DNA from: Blautia sp. | GTDB taxonomy: Bacteria > Bacillota > Clostridia > Lachnospirales > Lachnospiraceae | Length of the DNA stretch: 51,422 bases | NCBI GenBank assembly: GCA_021772055.1 | Contig: JAETNR010000038.1 | Span: 1 to 51,422 of the forward strand | Reading direction: 5' to 3' | Shown: positions 33,858-43,531 of the stretch, piece after piece | Numbering within the stretch: the stretch's first letter is position 1 | Layout: each line of letters begins with the position of its first letter | Notes under the pieces: model-generated | Database searches by the model: none | Seen by the model: the letters and a program-made list of their open reading frames with translations, nothing else | Told to the model about the DNA's origin: nothing | Program-made: the position numbers and the translations under genes

Positions 33858-34724
33858 ATGAAAAATGATAGAAAACGTACATTTATGATGATTACCATAC
33901 CGGTTCTGGTATTGTTCTTTGTCTTTAATACCCTGCCGCTGATCAAAGGTTTTATGTACAGCTTTACAAATTTTAAGGGGTATGGAAGCTATGACTGGGT
34001 AGGCCTTCGGAATTATATTGATCTGTTTCAGGATGCCCGCGTAGGAAAATCCTATTTGTTTACTTTTAAATTTGCGCTTGTGGGAACGCTCATTGTAAAT
34101 GTGCTGAGCCTTATTATGGCACTTGGGCTGAACAGCAAGATCAGGCTGAAAAGTGCACTCAGAGGGATCTATTTTATTCCCAACATTCTGGGAGGACTGG
34201 TTATCGGTTATATTTTCGGATTTATTTTTACTTATATCCTTCCGGCAGCGGGAAAAGCTGCAGGCATCGGCTTTTTGAGCAGCAGCTGGCTTTCCAGTAC
34301 AAAATGGGCCTGGTTTGCCATTGTGGTAGTTGCATCATGGCAGTCCATTGCCATGAACACAATCATTTATATTTCCGGTCTGCAGACAGTTCCGGAGGAT
34401 GTATATGAGGCAGGTTCCATTGACGGAGCAACCGGCTGGACAAAATTCCGGAGCCTGACCTTCCCTCTGATCATGCCGTTTTTCAGCATTAACATGGTTC
34501 TTTGTATGAAGAACTTTCTGATGGCATTCGATCAGATCGTGGCATTGACAAACGGGGGTCCTGCCCAGAGTACGGAATCTATTTCCTATCTGATCTATAA
34601 GAATGGTATGGACGGCGGACAGTTTGGTTTCCAGAGTGCCAATGCAGTTCTATTCTTTGTGGTAATTGTATTGATCTCTGTATTCCAGCTTACAGTATTA
34701 GGGAAAAAGGAGGAACAGTTATAA
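33858..34724 (+). CDS. Sugar ABC transporter permease (MsmF/RafF type)
   Basis: This 288-residue CUT1 permease has six membrane segments. It begins with TFMMITIPVLVLFFVFNTLP. The ATPase-contact loop reads EAGSIDGATGWTKFRSLTFP, and the sequence ALTNGGPAQSTESISYLIY is typical of alpha-galactoside permeases. The ATG at 33858 has AAAGG and GGAGGGGG upstream. Its stop overlaps the next ATG at 34724 (TAATG). No ATPase gene is in this operon, as is common for MsmEFG systems that share MsmK. Confidence 0.92.
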   Translation: MKNDRKRTFMMITIPVLVLFFVFNTLPLIKGFMYSFTNFKGYGSYDWVGLRNYIDLFQDARVGKSYLFTFKFALVGTLIVNVLSLIMALGLNSKIRLKSALRGIYFIPNILGGLVIGYIFGFIFTYILPAAGKAAGIGFLSSSWLSSTKWAWFAIVVVASWQSIAMNTIIYISGLQTVPEDVYEAGSIDGATGWTKFRSLTFPLIMPFFSINMVLCMKNFLMAFDQIVALTNGGPAQSTESISYLIYKNGMDGGQFGFQSANAVLFFVVIVLISVFQLTVLGKKEEQL

Positions 34725-35569
34725 TGAAAAAAACAAGCACTGTAGAAAAGACAAACTGGCCGGTTACGATTTTGCTGATCATCGGCTGTCTGACTGTATT
34801 TTTTCCTCTTTATATGGCAGTGATCATTGCCTTTAAAAAACCGACGGAAATGACCAACGACATTGCCGGTGCACTGGCTTTTCCATCTTCCTGGGGGTTT
34901 GATAACTTCAGGGAAGCTATGGAGGTTACGGATTTCTGGAACTCTCTTGGAAACAGCTTACTGATTAGTATTTCTACCGTAATTCTTGCAATTATCATTC
35001 ATTCCCTGGCAGGCTATGCCATCGGAAGAAATAAGGCAAAGAGCAGATTTTACAGTTTTGCGTATCTGTACATTGTAAGCGGCATGTTCGTTCCTTTTGC
35101 CATTCTGATGATGCCTCTGGTAAAACAGACGGCTCAGATGGGAATCGGAAACTGGGTAGGCGTGATCGTGCTGTATGTGGTATTCTATATGCCTATGAAT
35201 CTGATGCTTTATTCCGGATACCTGACAAATATCCCTGTTGCCCTGGAGGAAGCAGCAAGGGTGGACGGCGCCAGTACCTGGAGAACTTACTGGAGAATCA
35301 TATTCCCCAATATGAAACCGATGCATGCAACCGTTGCAGTTCTTACTGCACTGAGCGTATGGAATGATGTTATGACACCTTTGGTAATTATGTCCGGTAC
35401 TGCGAAAAATACCCTTCCTCTGGCACAGTTAAATTTCCAGACGCAGTTCGGGACAAATTATAACCTGGCATTTGCCTCTTATCTGCTGGCCCTGATTCCG
35501 ATCCTGATTTTCTATCTGGTATGCCAGAAGCAGATATTGAATGGTGTTGTAAACGGAGCGGTAAAATGA
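34724..35569 (+). CDS. Sugar ABC transporter permease (MsmG/RafG type)
   Basis: This 281-residue CUT1 permease is partner of the preceding protein and has six membrane segments. The EAA loop reads EEAARVDGASTWRTYWRIIFP, followed by AVLTALSVWNDVMTPLVIM. It ends QKQILNGVVNGAVK, the usual C-terminus of this subunit. Translation is coupled to the upstream gene through a one-base overlap (TAATG). The enzyme gene follows after 59 bp with a good ribosome site. Confidence 0.93.
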   Translation: MKKTSTVEKTNWPVTILLIIGCLTVFFPLYMAVIIAFKKPTEMTNDIAGALAFPSSWGFDNFREAMEVTDFWNSLGNSLLISISTVILAIIIHSLAGYAIGRNKAKSRFYSFAYLYIVSGMFVPFAILMMPLVKQTAQMGIGNWVGVIVLYVVFYMPMNLMLYSGYLTNIPVALEEAARVDGASTWRTYWRIIFPNMKPMHATVAVLTALSVWNDVMTPLVIMSGTAKNTLPLAQLNFQTQFGTNYNLAFASYLLALIPILIFYLVCQKQILNGVVNGAVK

Positions 35570-35628
35570 CAGAAGCATAGACTATGATTTGATTTGACGA
35601 AAAAAATGTGTATAAAGGAGAGAAACCT

Positions 35629-37824
35629 ATGGCAGTTGTATTGGATGAAAACAAGTCCTTATTTACATTATATACGGATAGCAGCATGTATCAGATGAAG
35701 GTGGATAACCTTGGGGTGCTGCTGCATACCTACTACGGAAAAAGAACAGGGGCTGTTGACTATTCTTATCTGATTTCCAGCAGGGACAGAGGCTTTGCAG
35801 GCAATCCCTATCAGGCAGGTACGGACAGGACGTATTCTCTTGAAGTTCTGCCCCAGGAGTATTCCTGTTTTGGAAGCGGGGATTACAGGGCAAGCGCTTT
35901 GAAGATACGCTACCATATGGGCGCCCGGGCACTGGAGCTGCGCTATGTGGGACATGAGATTCTGGAGGGAAAATACGCCATCCCCGGCCTTCCGGCTGTT
36001 TATGCAGAAGAGGGGAATCGGGCGGATACCCTTGTGATGATCCTGAAGGATGATGTAAGCGGAGTATTTGTTTCTCTCTATTATGGAGTTTTGGAAGATC
36101 TGGATGTGATCACCCGTGCGGTGCGCATTGAGAATCGCGGGGAGCAGCCCATTTACCTGGAACGGGCCTTGTCCATGTGCCTGGATCAGATTTATGGTTC
36201 CTATGATCTTCTGACTTTTTATGGAAAACATGAAATGGAGCGGAAGCTTTCCAGAGCCCATATTCACCATGGAGTCCAGTCCGTGGGCAGTGTGAGAGGG
36301 ACATCAAGCCATCATTATAATCCTTTCATGGTGCTTGCAGAGCGCAGTGCAACAGAAACCCAGGGAAACTGCTATGGATTTTCTTTCCTTTACAGCGGGA
36401 ATTTTCTGGGGGAAGCAGAGTATGACCAGTTTAATCAGACAAGGGTTCTGATGGGAATCCATCCGGATAATTTTGAGTTTGCCCTGAATCCGGGAGAGGA
36501 TTTCCGGACTCCGGAGGTTGCTATGGTATACAGTGATTCCGGTTTCGAAAAAATGTCCCAGACCTTTCACTATGCTTTCCGGAATAATCTCTGCAGAGGA
36601 AAATATAAAAAGGCGAGACGTCCGGTTCTTATGAATAACTGGGAAGGAACCTACTTCCATTTTACAGGGGAGAAGCTTGTACAGATGGCGAAAGAGGCTG
36701 CAGACCTTGGCGTGGAGCTGTTTGTAATGGATGACGGATGGTTCGGAAAGAGAGATTCGGATGACAGCGGCCTTGGGGACTGGTTTGTAAATGAAAAGAA
36801 GCTTGGCTGTACTTTGGCGGAACTTTCCGCACAGATCCACGAGCTGGGGATGAAGTTCGGCATCTGGTTTGAGCCGGAATGCATTTCCGAGGACAGTGAC
36901 CTTTACAGGGCGCACCCGGACTGGGCACTTACCATTCCGGGACGGAAGCCTATGAGAGGACGTTATCAGCTTGTGCTGGATTTTTCCAGACAGGATGTAC
37001 GGGATTTTATTTTTGCGCAGATGTGCGAAGTTCTGGATCATGCGAAGGTGGAATACCTGAAATGGGATTTTAACCGCAGTATCAGCGATGTTTACAGTGC
37101 CCTGCTTCCGGCTGACCGGCAGGGGGAGGTTTCTCACCGTTATGTGCTGGGGCTGTACGAGTTTCTGGAGAAGCTTGGAAACCGTTATCCGGATATGCTG
37201 ATCGAAGGATGCAGCGGCGGAGGCGGACGCTTTGACGCAGGGATGCTCTATTATACGCCCCAGATCTGGTGCAGTGATGATACGGATGCCATTGAGCGCC
37301 TGAAGATTCAGTATGGCACATCCTTCGCCTATCCGGTCAGCACGGTAGGAGCCCATGTGTCCGCCTGCCCGAATCACCAGACAGGGCGTATAACCCCGCT
37401 GGATACAAGGGCTACGGTTGCCATGGCGGGGACCTTCGGCTATGAGCTGGATCCCATGAAGCTTTCTGATGAAGAGAAAGAACAGATCAGAAAGCAGATT
37501 CAAACATTTAAAGGGTATTATAACCTGATCCAGGACGGGAAGTACCATCGCCTGACCAATCCCTTTGTGGATGAAGTCTATACAGTCTGGGAGTTCACAT
37601 CTCCGGACGGAAGTGAAGCTCTCATGAGCGTGGTGGCAAATAAAATTTACGCCAATGGCGCGCCTGTCTATGTGAAACTCCGGGGATTGAAGGAAGACCG
37701 GTATTATCTTATGAACGGTGAAAAGAGATATCTGGGCGGCGCGCTGATGCACGCAGGCTTTCGCATGCCGGAAGCTTCGGAGGAATACCAGAGCTGGAAT
37801 TTCCACTTTGCGGAGGAGAAATAG
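35629..37824 (+). CDS. aga: GH36 alpha-galactosidase
   Basis: This roughly 731-residue cytoplasmic glycoside hydrolase family 36 enzyme releases galactose from melibiose, raffinose and related sugars. It has an N-terminal beta-sandwich of about 330 residues, then a TIM barrel with FVMDDGWFGKRDSDDSGLGD and FGIWFEPECISEDSDLY. Nucleophile Asp480 lies in YLKWDFNRSISD, GCSGGGGRFDAGML follows and the acid/base is Asp550 in CSDDTDAIER. A small beta C-terminal domain completes it. Motifs and length match the tetrameric bacterial group I enzymes. ATG 35629 is chosen for AAAGGAG 8 bases upstream. Imported sugar from the MsmEFG-like transporter is its probable substrate. Confidence 0.95.
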   Translation: MAVVLDENKSLFTLYTDSSMYQMKVDNLGVLLHTYYGKRTGAVDYSYLISSRDRGFAGNPYQAGTDRTYSLEVLPQEYSCFGSGDYRASALKIRYHMGARALELRYVGHEILEGKYAIPGLPAVYAEEGNRADTLVMILKDDVSGVFVSLYYGVLEDLDVITRAVRIENRGEQPIYLERALSMCLDQIYGSYDLLTFYGKHEMERKLSRAHIHHGVQSVGSVRGTSSHHYNPFMVLAERSATETQGNCYGFSFLYSGNFLGEAEYDQFNQTRVLMGIHPDNFEFALNPGEDFRTPEVAMVYSDSGFEKMSQTFHYAFRNNLCRGKYKKARRPVLMNNWEGTYFHFTGEKLVQMAKEAADLGVELFVMDDGWFGKRDSDDSGLGDWFVNEKKLGCTLAELSAQIHELGMKFGIWFEPECISEDSDLYRAHPDWALTIPGRKPMRGRYQLVLDFSRQDVRDFIFAQMCEVLDHAKVEYLKWDFNRSISDVYSALLPADRQGEVSHRYVLGLYEFLEKLGNRYPDMLIEGCSGGGGRFDAGMLYYTPQIWCSDDTDAIERLKIQYGTSFAYPVSTVGAHVSACPNHQTGRITPLDTRATVAMAGTFGYELDPMKLSDEEKEQIRKQIQTFKGYYNLIQDGKYHRLTNPFVDEVYTVWEFTSPDGSEALMSVVANKIYANGAPVYVKLRGLKEDRYYLMNGEKRYLGGALMHAGFRMPEASEEYQSWNFHFAEEK

Positions 37825-37837
37825 AAATTGGAATAGG

Positions 37838-37867
37838 TTGTAGAAATGCTGCCGGTTATGTTATAAT
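37838..37867 (+). promoter_or_regulatory. Promoter of pcrA
   Basis: TTGTAG at 37838-37843 and TATAAT at 37862-37867 have an 18-bp spacer. A leader of about 85 nt precedes the start codon. Confidence 0.62.
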
Positions 37868-37958
37868 AGGAAACGTATTTGCATAGTTATTTATCTGAAG
37901 ATGAGTCTGTTCGGATAAAGTCGTTTCGTAGAGAGATGGTTAAGGAGAAAATACGGAT

Positions 37959-40190
37959 ATGAGTATATATGATACATTGAATGACCGGCAGCAGGAGGCA
38001 GTGTTTCATACGGAAGGTCCGCTGCTGATCCTGGCAGGGGCAGGTTCCGGAAAAACCAGGGTGCTGACCCACAGGATTGCATATCTGATCGATCAGAAGG
38101 GGGTAAACCCGTGGAATATTCTGGCGATCACTTTTACCAATAAGGCTGCCCAGGAGATGCGGGAGAGAGTGGATAAGATCGTGGGATTTGGAGCGGAGAG
38201 TATCTGGGTCTCCACATTTCACTCTACCTGTGTGCGGATTCTGCGCAGATACATAGACAGGCTGGGGTATGATCATAATTTTACCATCTATGATGCAGAT
38301 GACCAGAAAACCCTGATGAAGGATATCTGCAGGCGTCTGGATATTGATACGAAAGTATATAAGGAGCGTTCTCTGCTTGCGCAGATTTCTCATGCGAAAG
38401 ATGAGATGATCACGCCGGATGAGATGGAGATGAATGCGGGAGGAGATTTTAACCAGAGGAAGGTGGCAGGAGTTTACAGGGAGTATCAGGCTTCCTTGCG
38501 AAGGAATAACGCCCTGGATTTTGATGACCTGCTGGTAAAAACCGTAGAGCTTTTTCAGAACTGTGGGGATGTGCTGGAATACTATCAGAATCGCTTTCAA
38601 TATATTATGGTGGACGAGTATCAGGATACCAATACAGTGCAGTTTAAGTTTGTAAGCCTTCTGGCATCCAGATATGAAAATCTCTGTGTGGTGGGGGATG
38701 ATGATCAGTCCATTTATAAATTCCGCGGGGCAAATATCGGAAATATTCTGGGATTTGAGAGAGTGTTCCCCAATGCCATGGTGATCCGTCTGGAGCAGAA
38801 TTACCGCTCCACCCAGAATATCTTAAATGCTGCAAATGAAGTGATTCAGAATAATGCAGAGCGTAAGCCCAAACGCCTTTGGACAGAGAATGAGGAAGGG
38901 AATAAAGTACAGTTCCGGCAGTTTATGAACGGATTTGAGGAAGCGGAGTATGTGGTGGGTGAGATTTCCAAGGCACACAGGGAGGGGAGATACCATTACC
39001 GTGATTGTGCGATTCTTTACCGCACCAATGCCCAGTCCCGTCTTTTTGAGGAAAAATGTCTGCTGGCAAATATTCCTTATAAGATCGTAGGGGGCGTGAA
39101 TTTCTATGCCCGAAAGGAAGTTAAAGATCTGCTCTGCTATTTAAAAACAGTGGATAATGCTCAGGATGACCTGGCTGTGCGGCGAATTCTGAATGTGCCG
39201 AAGAGGGGAATCGGCGCTACAACTGTAAGTAAAGTGCAGGATTATGCGGACAGGATGAATATCAGCTTTTATGATGCGCTGCGGGTTGCGGAGGAGGTGC
39301 CTTCTCTTGGAAGGAGCCTGTCCAAGATTGAGGGATTTGTTACCTTCATTCAGTCTCTGAAAAGCAAGGCAGAGGCTTATTCCGTGCACGAGCTTTTGGA
39401 GGAAATTATCGATCTTACAGGATATGTGGATGAACTTCGCGCAGAGGGCACGGATGAAGCAAATGCGCGTATTGAAAATATTGATGAGTTGATCTCTAAA
39501 ACCGTTTCTTATGAGGAGGCGATGGAGGATATGAACCAGCCGGCCACCCTTTCGGGATTCCTGGAGGAGATCGCACTGATCGCAGATATTGATACCGTGG
39601 ATCCGGACCAGGATTATGTGCTTTTGATGACATTGCACAGTGCCAAGGGACTGGAGTTTCCGAATGTGTTTCTGGCCGGAATGGAGGACGGGATATTCCC
39701 AAGCTACATGAGCATTTCCAGCGGGGATCTTTCTGACATGGAAGAGGAGCGCAGGCTTTGTTATGTGGGAATTACCAGGGCTATGAAGGAACTGACGCTG
39801 ACAAGCGCCCAGCAGCGGATGATCCGCGGAGAGACGCAGTACAACCGTGTGTCCAGGTTTGTGCGTGAGATTCCAAGGGAATTGGTGGATCTTGGACACA
39901 AGATCCAGGAAAAGAAGCCTAAGCTTGAGGAAGCAGTTCCTGCAAAAAGCAGCTATGCCCAGATGAAAATGGCTTTTCGTGCCAAGGCATTTGAACCAAA
40001 GCAGTTCAAGGTGTCCAAGCCCGATGCATTGGAGTATGGGGTAGGGGACAAAGTACGCCATGTGAAATTCGGCGTGGGAATTGTAAAAAATATCGTGGAC
40101 GGCGGCAGGGATTTTGAGGTGACAGTGGAGTTTGACAGATATGGTGTGAAGAAGATGTTTGCCGGATTTGCGAAGCTGAAAAAGTGTTGA
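37959..40190 (+). CDS. pcrA: ATP-dependent DNA helicase PcrA (UvrD/Rep family)
   Basis: This 743-residue superfamily 1A helicase opens NDRQQEAVFHTEGPLLILAG, with Walker A GAGSGKT (residues 27-33). Motif Ia is AITFTNKAAQEM, Walker B is IMVDEYQDTN, motif III is VVGDDDQSIYKFRGA and motif IV is LEQNYRSTQNIL. Motif V is LMTLHSAKGLEFPNVF and motif VI is CYVGITRAMKEL. The C-terminal Tudor-like domain (GVGDKVRHVKFGVGIVKNIV) is typical of PcrA and binds RNA polymerase in relatives. It is full length and a housekeeping gene for repair and rolling-circle replication. AAGGAG lies 14 bases before the ATG, a little far. Confidence 0.96.
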   Translation: MSIYDTLNDRQQEAVFHTEGPLLILAGAGSGKTRVLTHRIAYLIDQKGVNPWNILAITFTNKAAQEMRERVDKIVGFGAESIWVSTFHSTCVRILRRYIDRLGYDHNFTIYDADDQKTLMKDICRRLDIDTKVYKERSLLAQISHAKDEMITPDEMEMNAGGDFNQRKVAGVYREYQASLRRNNALDFDDLLVKTVELFQNCGDVLEYYQNRFQYIMVDEYQDTNTVQFKFVSLLASRYENLCVVGDDDQSIYKFRGANIGNILGFERVFPNAMVIRLEQNYRSTQNILNAANEVIQNNAERKPKRLWTENEEGNKVQFRQFMNGFEEAEYVVGEISKAHREGRYHYRDCAILYRTNAQSRLFEEKCLLANIPYKIVGGVNFYARKEVKDLLCYLKTVDNAQDDLAVRRILNVPKRGIGATTVSKVQDYADRMNISFYDALRVAEEVPSLGRSLSKIEGFVTFIQSLKSKAEAYSVHELLEEIIDLTGYVDELRAEGTDEANARIENIDELISKTVSYEEAMEDMNQPATLSGFLEEIALIADIDTVDPDQDYVLLMTLHSAKGLEFPNVFLAGMEDGIFPSYMSISSGDLSDMEEERRLCYVGITRAMKELTLTSAQQRMIRGETQYNRVSRFVREIPRELVDLGHKIQEKKPKLEEAVPAKSSYAQMKMAFRAKAFEPKQFKVSKPDALEYGVGDKVRHVKFGVGIVKNIVDGGRDFEVTVEFDRYGVKKMFAGFAKLKKC

Positions 40191-40197
40191 GATATTG

Positions 40198-40256
40198 GAA
40201 AAAAGCGGCAGGCTTGCCAGCCCCGGAATTTGGTTGGCAAAGCCTTGCTGCTTTTT
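40198..40256 (+). terminator. Terminator of pcrA
   Basis: AAAAAGC...GGCTTGCCA and TGGCAAAGCC...GCTTTTT form a long stem with small bulges around a loop centred near 40225, ending in five T. Confidence 0.78.
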
Positions 40257-40271
40257 CAGTTTTTTAATACC

Positions 40272-40368
40272 TTAAAGAAATCGATACTTCCCTTTTCCAT
40301 GACCGGACACGGATTCAATAACGTTGTGTTCCGTCAGTTTTCGCAAAAGCTCCGAAGCGCTCGATTTC
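40272..40368 (-). pseudogene. C-terminal winged-helix tail of a lost gene
   Basis: On the minus strand, one frame away from the truncated kinase, about 31 codons read SSASELLRKLTEHNVIESVS followed by GHGKGKYRFL and a stop. The pattern looks like the last winged helix of Fic or AlbA_2-type ATP-binding proteins. It begins exactly where the kinase sequence stops resembling its family (about 40361-40368), implying that a deletion joined the two genes. Confidence 0.5.
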
Positions 40369-40977
40369 CCATCGATTAAAATCAATCACGCCTATCGTAC
40401 CGTCAGGCATATATATCAGATTACCCGGATGATAATCTCCATGCATATATACCGGATTTTCATTCCGGATATAATCTATATTTTCCTTTACATATTTAAC
40501 CGCTGCTTCATCCCCATCAATTCTTACATTCGATTCTTCGTATTTGGAAAGCTGAAGTAATTTTTTAGCTTGCTTCGCCTTATTGGGAATATCCCTTTCA
40601 TCCAAAGGAATTGAATGTATCTTCTTTAAAATTCCACCTGCCTGTCTACCTAACCTGTATTGTTCCTCTTTGGAAAGTTCCGGAAGGACGGTCTCCAAGT
40701 CCTGTCCCTCTATCCATGTAAGCAGCATATAAACATTTTTTCCATTATTACATACTCCAAACTCGATTGGTTCCGACATCTTGATACCAAGTTTTGCATA
40801 CTTTTGGATAATGTCATATTCCTTTTTCTTTGTGTCAAATTGTCCTATATCTGACATTCTGAGGAGTAACCATTCATCTGTATCTGTTGTTATCAGATAT
40901 TTCTTGTCCCTTGACCAACCTTTTGAAACAGGTACAACTGATTTCCAATTTCTACTCTGTTTAATGTCGAAATACAT
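40315..40977 (-). pseudogene. APH-fold phosphotransferase, C-terminally truncated
   Basis: This 220-residue kinase is of the aminoglycoside/choline phosphotransferase superfamily. It has the N-lobe (KYLITTDTDEWLLLRMSD with the ATP Lys/Arg region), the hinge MLLTWIEGQDLETVLPEL, the catalytic loop YMHGDYHPGNLIY (HGDxxxxN) and the metal motif GVIDFNRWE. After RWE about 70-80 residues expected for the family are missing. They are replaced by 14 residues translated from another gene's remnant in the wrong frame. The active-site loops remain, but the C-terminal helices that form the substrate site are absent, so activity is doubtful. The physiological substrate is unknown; antibiotic resistance should not be assumed. 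Confidence 0.72.
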
Positions 40978-41332
40978 ATATTATCTCTCCTTCTGAACCA
41001 TTCGAATTTTTCGAGTAGTTGATCTTTCATTTCTACTTTCGTCAAATAATAGACTTACGCCAAAAGCTTCCAAACAACCTATCCCCTGGGTATATCAATT
41101 CCCTCATATCCATTCTGCGGAAACAGAAACACACCTCCATTTTCGCCCCAAATCGGCGGAATTCTTTGATTTACCGGGTCTTTTTCGTCAGCAGACAGAC
41201 TGACTCGACGGTATTACCTCTTTCCCACAACCCTTCAATGCCAAACTTGCCGAAAAGCGAATTTGATTAACCAAATTCAGTGCTTGGTAAGACATTAAAT
41301 GCACAATACATCGTTTAACCGTATTGATGTGC
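40978..41332. other. 355-bp gap with no recognised gene
   Basis: Short frames exist on both strands, but none has a ribosome site, gene-like composition or a recognisable family. No clear hairpin-plus-T-run was seen. It may contain eroded remnants, since the gene to the left is truncated. Confidence 0.5.
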
Positions 41333-42118
41333 TCAGCCAAAAACTTCTGCCGCGGCAACAATTTTGAGTATCTCACCGTCTACTTTATCCCGTCCATATG
41401 CATCAAAAAAACGCTCGCGATACTTATTCGTTTTCAGATTGAACCAAAGCGTCCAAGCTCCCCAAAAAAGGTCTATATGCCTGTCACCAACGCCACCGTT
41501 ACCAACGTCGATAAACCCAGATAGTTTCCAGTTGTTAAGAATAATATTCGGCAGACAATAGTCGCCGTGAAGCAGCACTTTGCTTTGAAGGGCATCTTTT
41601 CCTTCCATTAGCACGCCATAAGCTTCTTTTGCCGAACGATAGCCGAAGCTATCAGGGAACGTCGATTTATCATAATTTCCCGTGCGGTAATTCTTCTCAG
41701 CTACAGCAAGGTATTCTGCTGTTCTATCCATAATTGGGCAGTCAGCATAATCTGTTTCGTGCAATTTTCTTAATTCATATGCAATGGTGTCACATAAACG
41801 CTCGGGATTCATAAGATACTCCTCGTACACACAATCCTCTCCAACAACAGCGGTTGTTAAAAGCCAATCTCTGTCATCTGATATGTATTTCAATACCTCT
41901 GCACCGATGCCCTTAGAATAAAAATATTCTGTCATTTTTGCTTCTTTTTCAAGCATTCCTTTGCTCGAACATTTTAAATAGTACCCGTTCTCTTTATCAA
42001 TAAAATATACTTTTGCTTCGGGAGAGCTGGAGCTATCGTAAATATTCGTCCCAGACATAAAATTCCGAATATCCTGCAGTATTTCACTTGGAATTTTGTT
42101 CAATAATGTTTTCTTCAT
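41333..42118 (-). CDS. Aminoglycoside 3'-phosphotransferase-like kinase (APH(3') type)
   Basis: This 261-residue protein of the APH(3') group is of normal length. Motifs in order are VYFIDKENGYYLKCS (ATP-binding Lys), LEKEAKMTEYFYSKG, DWLLTTAVVGEDCVYEEYL (hinge), LHGDYCLPNIILNN (catalytic Asp) and SGFIDVGNGGVGDRHIDLFW (metal Asp). The tail is RERFFDAYGRDKVDGEILKI, ending AAAEVFG. The family transfers phosphate to the 3' hydroxyl of kanamycin-type aminoglycosides, so a resistance role is plausible but not proved. It ends 12 bp before the methyltransferase start in the same direction, so co-transcription with rlmD is likely. Confidence 0.88.
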   Translation of the reverse strand: MKKTLLNKIPSEILQDIRNFMSGTNIYDSSSSPEAKVYFIDKENGYYLKCSSKGMLEKEAKMTEYFYSKGIGAEVLKYISDDRDWLLTTAVVGEDCVYEEYLMNPERLCDTIAYELRKLHETDYADCPIMDRTAEYLAVAEKNYRTGNYDKSTFPDSFGYRSAKEAYGVLMEGKDALQSKVLLHGDYCLPNIILNNWKLSGFIDVGNGGVGDRHIDLFWGAWTLWFNLKTNKYRERFFDAYGRDKVDGEILKIVAAAEVFG

Positions 42119-42130
42119 TTTTTCACTCTC

Positions 42131-43519
42131 CTATTTGTGGGAAAGCAATACCACCGTCTCAACATGAACGGTTTCACAAAATTGATCCACACAACATGCC
42201 CGTTCCACTCGGTACCCGGCGGCCAGGAAGGTTTCCAGGTCTCGCATAAGGCTGGTCGCCTTACAGGAAATGTACACAATATGTTCTACCCCGTACCCAA
42301 TAATCTTCGGCAATGCTTTGGGGTGAACCCCATCTCTTGGCGGGTCCAGTACGATCATATCCGGTTTTTCTTCCACTTCATCCAGAACTTTTAAAACATC
42401 ACCTGCAATAAAGCGGCAGTTGGAAAGACCGTTTAAAGCGGAGTTCTCCCTTGCGGCCTCCACAGCCTCTTCCACGATCTCCACGCCGATTACTTCTCTG
42501 GCAACAGGCGCCAGAAGCTGGGCAATCGTTCCGGTTCCGCTGTATAGGTCAAAAACCTCCATATCCTTTGTGCTTCCGATATATTCTCTTACAATGGAAT
42601 ACAGCAGTTCCGCAGCCAGGGAATTAGGCTGAAAGAAGGAAAAGGAACTGATTTTAAACTTCAGCCCCAGAAGCGTTTCATAAAAGTAATCCTGTCCATA
42701 GAGAATTCTGGTCTCGTCACTTTGTACTACGTCAGAAAGAGAATCGTTGATCATATGCATGATGCCAACAATTTTTCCCTCCAGATGCAGATTCAGGATT
42801 TCATCTTTCAAGGGTTCCAGATCGTGTGTTTCCTGACTGGTAGTGATCAGATGTACCAGAATTTCTCCTGTGGTGACGCTTCTTCGCAGCATCAGATGAC
42901 GCAGATAACCGGTATGCTGCATCTTTTTATAATAGGAAACTTTTCTATCACGAAAGTATTTCCAAACGCATCTGAGGATTTTGGTCATATCTTCATGGAC
43001 CAGTCTGCAATCCCCTGTGTTCAGCACATCATAAGTGCTTCCTTTTTTATGTAACCCCAGGGAAAGAGGCCCATCCTTATATTCATCTCCAAAAGAAAAT
43101 TCCATTTTATTCCGGTAGCCGAATTCTATGGGGCTCCCCTGAATGCCCTCCCAGAGATAATCCGGCTTTCCCTGAGAATCCGTCTGTCCTCCTGCAAGCA
43201 GTACGTTATCCAAAAGCTCCTTTACCTGGCATTCCTTCATTTTTAACTGTTCTTCATAAGGCATTGTCTGGTACATACATCCGCCGCAGGCAGGAAATAC
43301 ACTGCATAAAGGTTCCCGCATCTCCAGAGAGGATTTTTCCGTTACTTCCAGAAGACGTCCCTCCGCACGCCCGGAACGCTTTTTTTGAATCATAAAGCGC
43401 ACCTTCTGACCGGGAATTCCGTTTTTTACAATTACCTTCTGTCCATCCATAAAAATACATCCCTTGTTGGGATATTCCACCTTTTCAATCACGCCTTCAT
43501 AAATCTCGCCTTTTTTCAT
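42131..43519 (-). CDS. rlmD: 23S rRNA (uracil-5-)-methyltransferase RlmD/RlmCD family
   Basis: This 462-residue SAM-dependent methyltransferase of the TrmA/RlmD group has an N-terminal TRAM domain (GEIYEGVIEKVEYPNKGCIF). An iron-sulfur motif CSVFPACGGCMYQTMPYEEQ follows (cysteines spaced C-x5-C-x2-C). The SAM site is in FDLYSGTGTIAQLL and the active-site segments are LDPPRDGVHPKAL and VYISCKATSLMRDL, with the nucleophilic Cys in SCKA. It methylates uracils in 23S rRNA; Firmicutes often have one enzyme for two sites (RlmCD). GGAGG lies 5 bases before the start. A hairpin lies just upstream, so it may be expressed by read-through from the small membrane protein gene. Confidence 0.93.
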   Translation of the reverse strand: MKKGEIYEGVIEKVEYPNKGCIFMDGQKVIVKNGIPGQKVRFMIQKKRSGRAEGRLLEVTEKSSLEMREPLCSVFPACGGCMYQTMPYEEQLKMKECQVKELLDNVLLAGGQTDSQGKPDYLWEGIQGSPIEFGYRNKMEFSFGDEYKDGPLSLGLHKKGSTYDVLNTGDCRLVHEDMTKILRCVWKYFRDRKVSYYKKMQHTGYLRHLMLRRSVTTGEILVHLITTSQETHDLEPLKDEILNLHLEGKIVGIMHMINDSLSDVVQSDETRILYGQDYFYETLLGLKFKISSFSFFQPNSLAAELLYSIVREYIGSTKDMEVFDLYSGTGTIAQLLAPVAREVIGVEIVEEAVEAARENSALNGLSNCRFIAGDVLKVLDEVEEKPDMIVLDPPRDGVHPKALPKIIGYGVEHIVYISCKATSLMRDLETFLAAGYRVERACCVDQFCETVHVETVVLLSHK

Positions 43520-43531
43520 AATACCTCCGTC

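Noticed and set aside
36304..37806. A 500-codon open frame antisense to the GH36 gene
   Set aside because: The sense strand encodes a complete alpha-galactosidase with all catalytic motifs. The antisense frame has no family resemblance or ribosome site.
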